DNA from: Marinilabilia sp046483585
Lineage (GTDB): Bacteria; Bacteroidota; Bacteroidia; Bacteroidales; Marinilabiliaceae
Reading direction: 5' to 3'
Assembly: GCA_046483585.1 (NCBI GenBank)
Contig: JAWOCV010000090.1
Span: forward strand, 1-8,565
Length of the DNA stretch: 8,565 nucleotides
Shown: piece by piece, positions 7,079 to 8,565 of the stretch
Layout of the letters: each line of letters opens with the position of its first letter
How positions within the stretch are numbered: the stretch's first letter is position 1
Made by a program: the position numbers and the translations under genes
Notes under the pieces: model-generated
What the model saw: only the letters and a program-made list of their open reading frames with translations
The model's database searches: none
Told to the model about the DNA's origin: nothing

Positions 7079-7237
7079 ATTCTGTTCCGGGAGCAAAACA
7101 ACATTCCGGGAAAAATCCTAAGTCAGATTTAAATCCGGTTTTATGAGAAATCCTGTGTTGTTCAGCCCCACTCCAATTTTGGGGCTGAACAACACCTTTT
7201 AAAGCATAGACTGCCATCATTTTAAACCACCACGATC
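7079..7237. other. 159-bp gap between two GH13 genes
   Basis: No gene fits here. It contains a direct repeat TTCCGGGA (7085-7092 and 7104-7111), the strong hairpin at 7155-7200, and a 37-bp A-rich leader before the last gene. No TAnnTTTG promoter box is visible on the plus strand, so the downstream gene may depend on readthrough. Confidence 0.6.
7155..7200 (+). terminator. rho-independent terminator or intra-operon attenuating hairpin
   Basis: GTGTTGTTCAGCCCCA (7155-7170) and TGGGGCTGAACAACAC (7180-7195) form a 16-pair perfect stem with a 9-nt loop, followed by CTTTT (7196-7200). It is much stronger than the leader hairpins. The U-run is only four bases and continues with AAA, so termination may be partial. 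It stands between the periplasmic and the lipoprotein glycosidases, only 37 bp before the latter's start. Confidence 0.82.
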
Positions 7238-8565
7238 ATGATAAAACACACTCTGACACTGCTCTTCTTCTCCATCCTCATGGTTTTCACAGCCTGTCAG
7301 TCAGAAAAAGGCCAGGAGAAAAGCAACGCTTCGAATGAATACGCCAGCAAGGCCCCTACACCCGAATGGAGTCAGGATGCCGTCATCTACGAGGTTAACA
7401 TTCGTCAATACACCAAAGAGGGTACTTTCAATGCTTTTGCCGACCATTTGCCCCGCCTGAAAGAGCTGGGTGTCGACATTCTCTGGCTCATGCCGGTTCA
7501 TCCCATAGGTGAAGAAAAACGAAAAGGCTCCCTGGGATCATACTATTCCGTCAAAGATTACAAGGGCATCAACCCCGAATTTGGAAATATGGAAGATTTC
7601 AGGAACCTTGTGAAAAAGGCCCATGATATGGATATGTACCTGATCCTCGACTGGGTAGCCAATCATACTGCCTGGGACCACCCCTGGACCGAAGAACATC
7701 CCGATTGGTATCTCACCAATGACGACGGGGAGATCATCGCCCCTCATGAGGATTGGACCGATGTGGCAGGCCTCGATTACGACAACCGGGAGATGCGGTC
7801 AGAAATGACAGATGCCCTCAAATTCTGGGTCGAGGAAGCCGACATTGATGGTTACCGCTGTGATGTGGCCGGTATGGTACCGGTCGATTTCTGGGAAGCA
7901 GCACGTGAAGAGCTCGAAGAAGTCAAACCCCTCTGGATGTTGGCCGAAGACGAAGATGAAACGGAGCTGCTTGAATATGCCTTCAATGCGAATTACGGCT
8001 GGTCTTTTCATCACATTATGAATGATGTAGCCAATGGCGAAAAAGATGCCACCCACATTACCGGGTATTTTAACCAGATCGATTCCGTCTATCCCACCGG
8101 AGCATACCCCATGCAATTTACTTCCAACCATGACGAGAACAGCTGGAATGGAACCGTTTTCGAACGAATGGGCAAAGAAGCAGCCAAAACCATGGCGGCT
8201 CTCACATTCACTGCTGAAGGCATGCCGCTTATCTATTCCGGGCAGGAAGTCGGTCTCGACAAGCAGCTCGAATTCTTCGAGAAAGACCAGATCGAATGGA
8301 AGGAAGAATCAGATATGACTGACCTGTATCAGGACCTGACCTCTCTGCAATCGGCCAACCAAGCTCTTTGGAACGGAAAAGCCGGCGGGGAAATGACCTT
8401 TATAGATACCAACGAAGAAGAAAAAGTACTCTGCTTTTCACGCAGAAAAGACGGTAACACCGTAGTGGCTCTTTTCAATTTATCGGATGATCCGGTCAAT
8501 GTGTCTGCAGAAGGAGGACCAGAGGGAACTTTTGTGGAAGCTATGAATGACCGCGAAGTCACACT
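7238..8565 (+). CDS. GH13 alpha-amylase-like lipoprotein (3' truncated)
   Basis: The frame from ATG 7238 stays open to the window end and gives 442 complete codons; the C-terminal beta domain is cut off. Residues 5-19 form a hydrophobic signal ending in a lipobox-like FTAC with C20, so it is probably a lipoprotein; the linker up to about residue 43 is polar. The GH13 barrel starts at QDAVIYEVNIRQYT. Region I is LDWVANHT (D138, N142, H143), region II is GYRCDVAG with nucleophile D209, region III is MLAEDEDE with acid E237, and region IV is TSNHDENSW with H298 and D299. All catalytic residues are present. The family suggests alpha-1,4-glucan hydrolysis; exact subfamily and whether it is an alpha-amylase or an alpha-glucosidase cannot be decided. 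CQSEKG has one acidic residue after the cysteine, which is a weak surface-export signal at best, so either side of the outer membrane is possible. No Shine-Dalgarno sequence precedes the ATG. Confidence 0.9.
   Translation, partial: MIKHTLTLLFFSILMVFTACQSEKGQEKSNASNEYASKAPTPEWSQDAVIYEVNIRQYTKEGTFNAFADHLPRLKELGVDILWLMPVHPIGEEKRKGSLGSYYSVKDYKGINPEFGNMEDFRNLVKKAHDMDMYLILDWVANHTAWDHPWTEEHPDWYLTNDDGEIIAPHEDWTDVAGLDYDNREMRSEMTDALKFWVEEADIDGYRCDVAGMVPVDFWEAAREELEEVKPLWMLAEDEDETELLEYAFNANYGWSFHHIMNDVANGEKDATHITGYFNQIDSVYPTGAYPMQFTSNHDENSWNGTVFERMGKEAAKTMAALTFTAEGMPLIYSGQEVGLDKQLEFFEKDQIEWKEESDMTDLYQDLTSLQSANQALWNGKAGGEMTFIDTNEEEKVLCFSRRKDGNTVVALFNLSDDPVNVSAEGGPEGTFVEAMNDREVT

Noticed and set aside
7085..7111. 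Direct repeat TTCCGGGA after the SusA-like gene
   Set aside because: Eight bases, two copies, no symmetrical arrangement or link to a known site.
1..8565. CRISPR arrays, tRNA or rRNA genes, insertion sequences, att sites
   Set aside because: No regularly spaced repeats, cloverleaf or rRNA-like sequence, transposase or integrase genes, or terminal inverted repeats were seen.

Overview
The window looks like part of an alpha-glucan (maltose/maltodextrin/starch) utilisation locus from a member of the Bacteroidota. The evidence is the gene set (SusA-type neopullulanase, MFS maltose-type permease, family GH65 maltose phosphorylase, beta-phosphoglucomutase, lipoprotein GH13 amylase), start codons with weak or no Shine-Dalgarno sequence in A-rich context, and a TAnnTTTG promoter box. 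Genus or class cannot be fixed from this sequence. Moderate GC and the use of a LacI-type rather than SusR-type regulator argue against a close Bacteroides thetaiotaomicron sus relative. All genes read on the + strand.

Layout. 1-181: the last 59 codons of a LacI-family regulator. 182-880: a 699-bp gene-free control region. It holds two quasi-palindromic LacI/CRE-type operator candidates (322-335 and 377-390), a Bacteroidota-type -7 box (469-476), a terminator-like hairpin with a U-run only about 50 bases past the predicted start site (509-535), a second weaker hairpin (553-593), and a small hairpin just before the first gene (827-850). 881-7078: a tight four-gene run, namely MFS permease, beta-phosphoglucomutase (8-bp overlap), GH65 phosphorylase (10-bp gap) and secreted GH13 SusA-like enzyme (14-bp overlap). 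7079-7237: a non-coding gap with a 16-bp perfect hairpin followed by TTTT. 7238-8565: a GH13 alpha-amylase-like lipoprotein, cut off by the window end.

How the genes fit together (inference from families). The lipoprotein GH13 enzyme cuts alpha-glucan at the outer membrane. The signal-peptide-bearing SusA-like enzyme trims maltodextrins in the periplasm. The permease carries maltose (or short maltodextrin) across the inner membrane. GH65 phosphorolyses maltose to glucose plus beta-glucose 1-phosphate, and beta-phosphoglucomutase turns the latter into glucose 6-phosphate, saving one ATP per maltose compared with hydrolysis. The LacI-type protein would sense a sugar and act at the operators downstream of its own gene. 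No SusC/SusD pair is in the window. The enzymes are recognisable family members; the least explained part is the 699-bp control region, which has the layout of a promoter followed by an early terminator.
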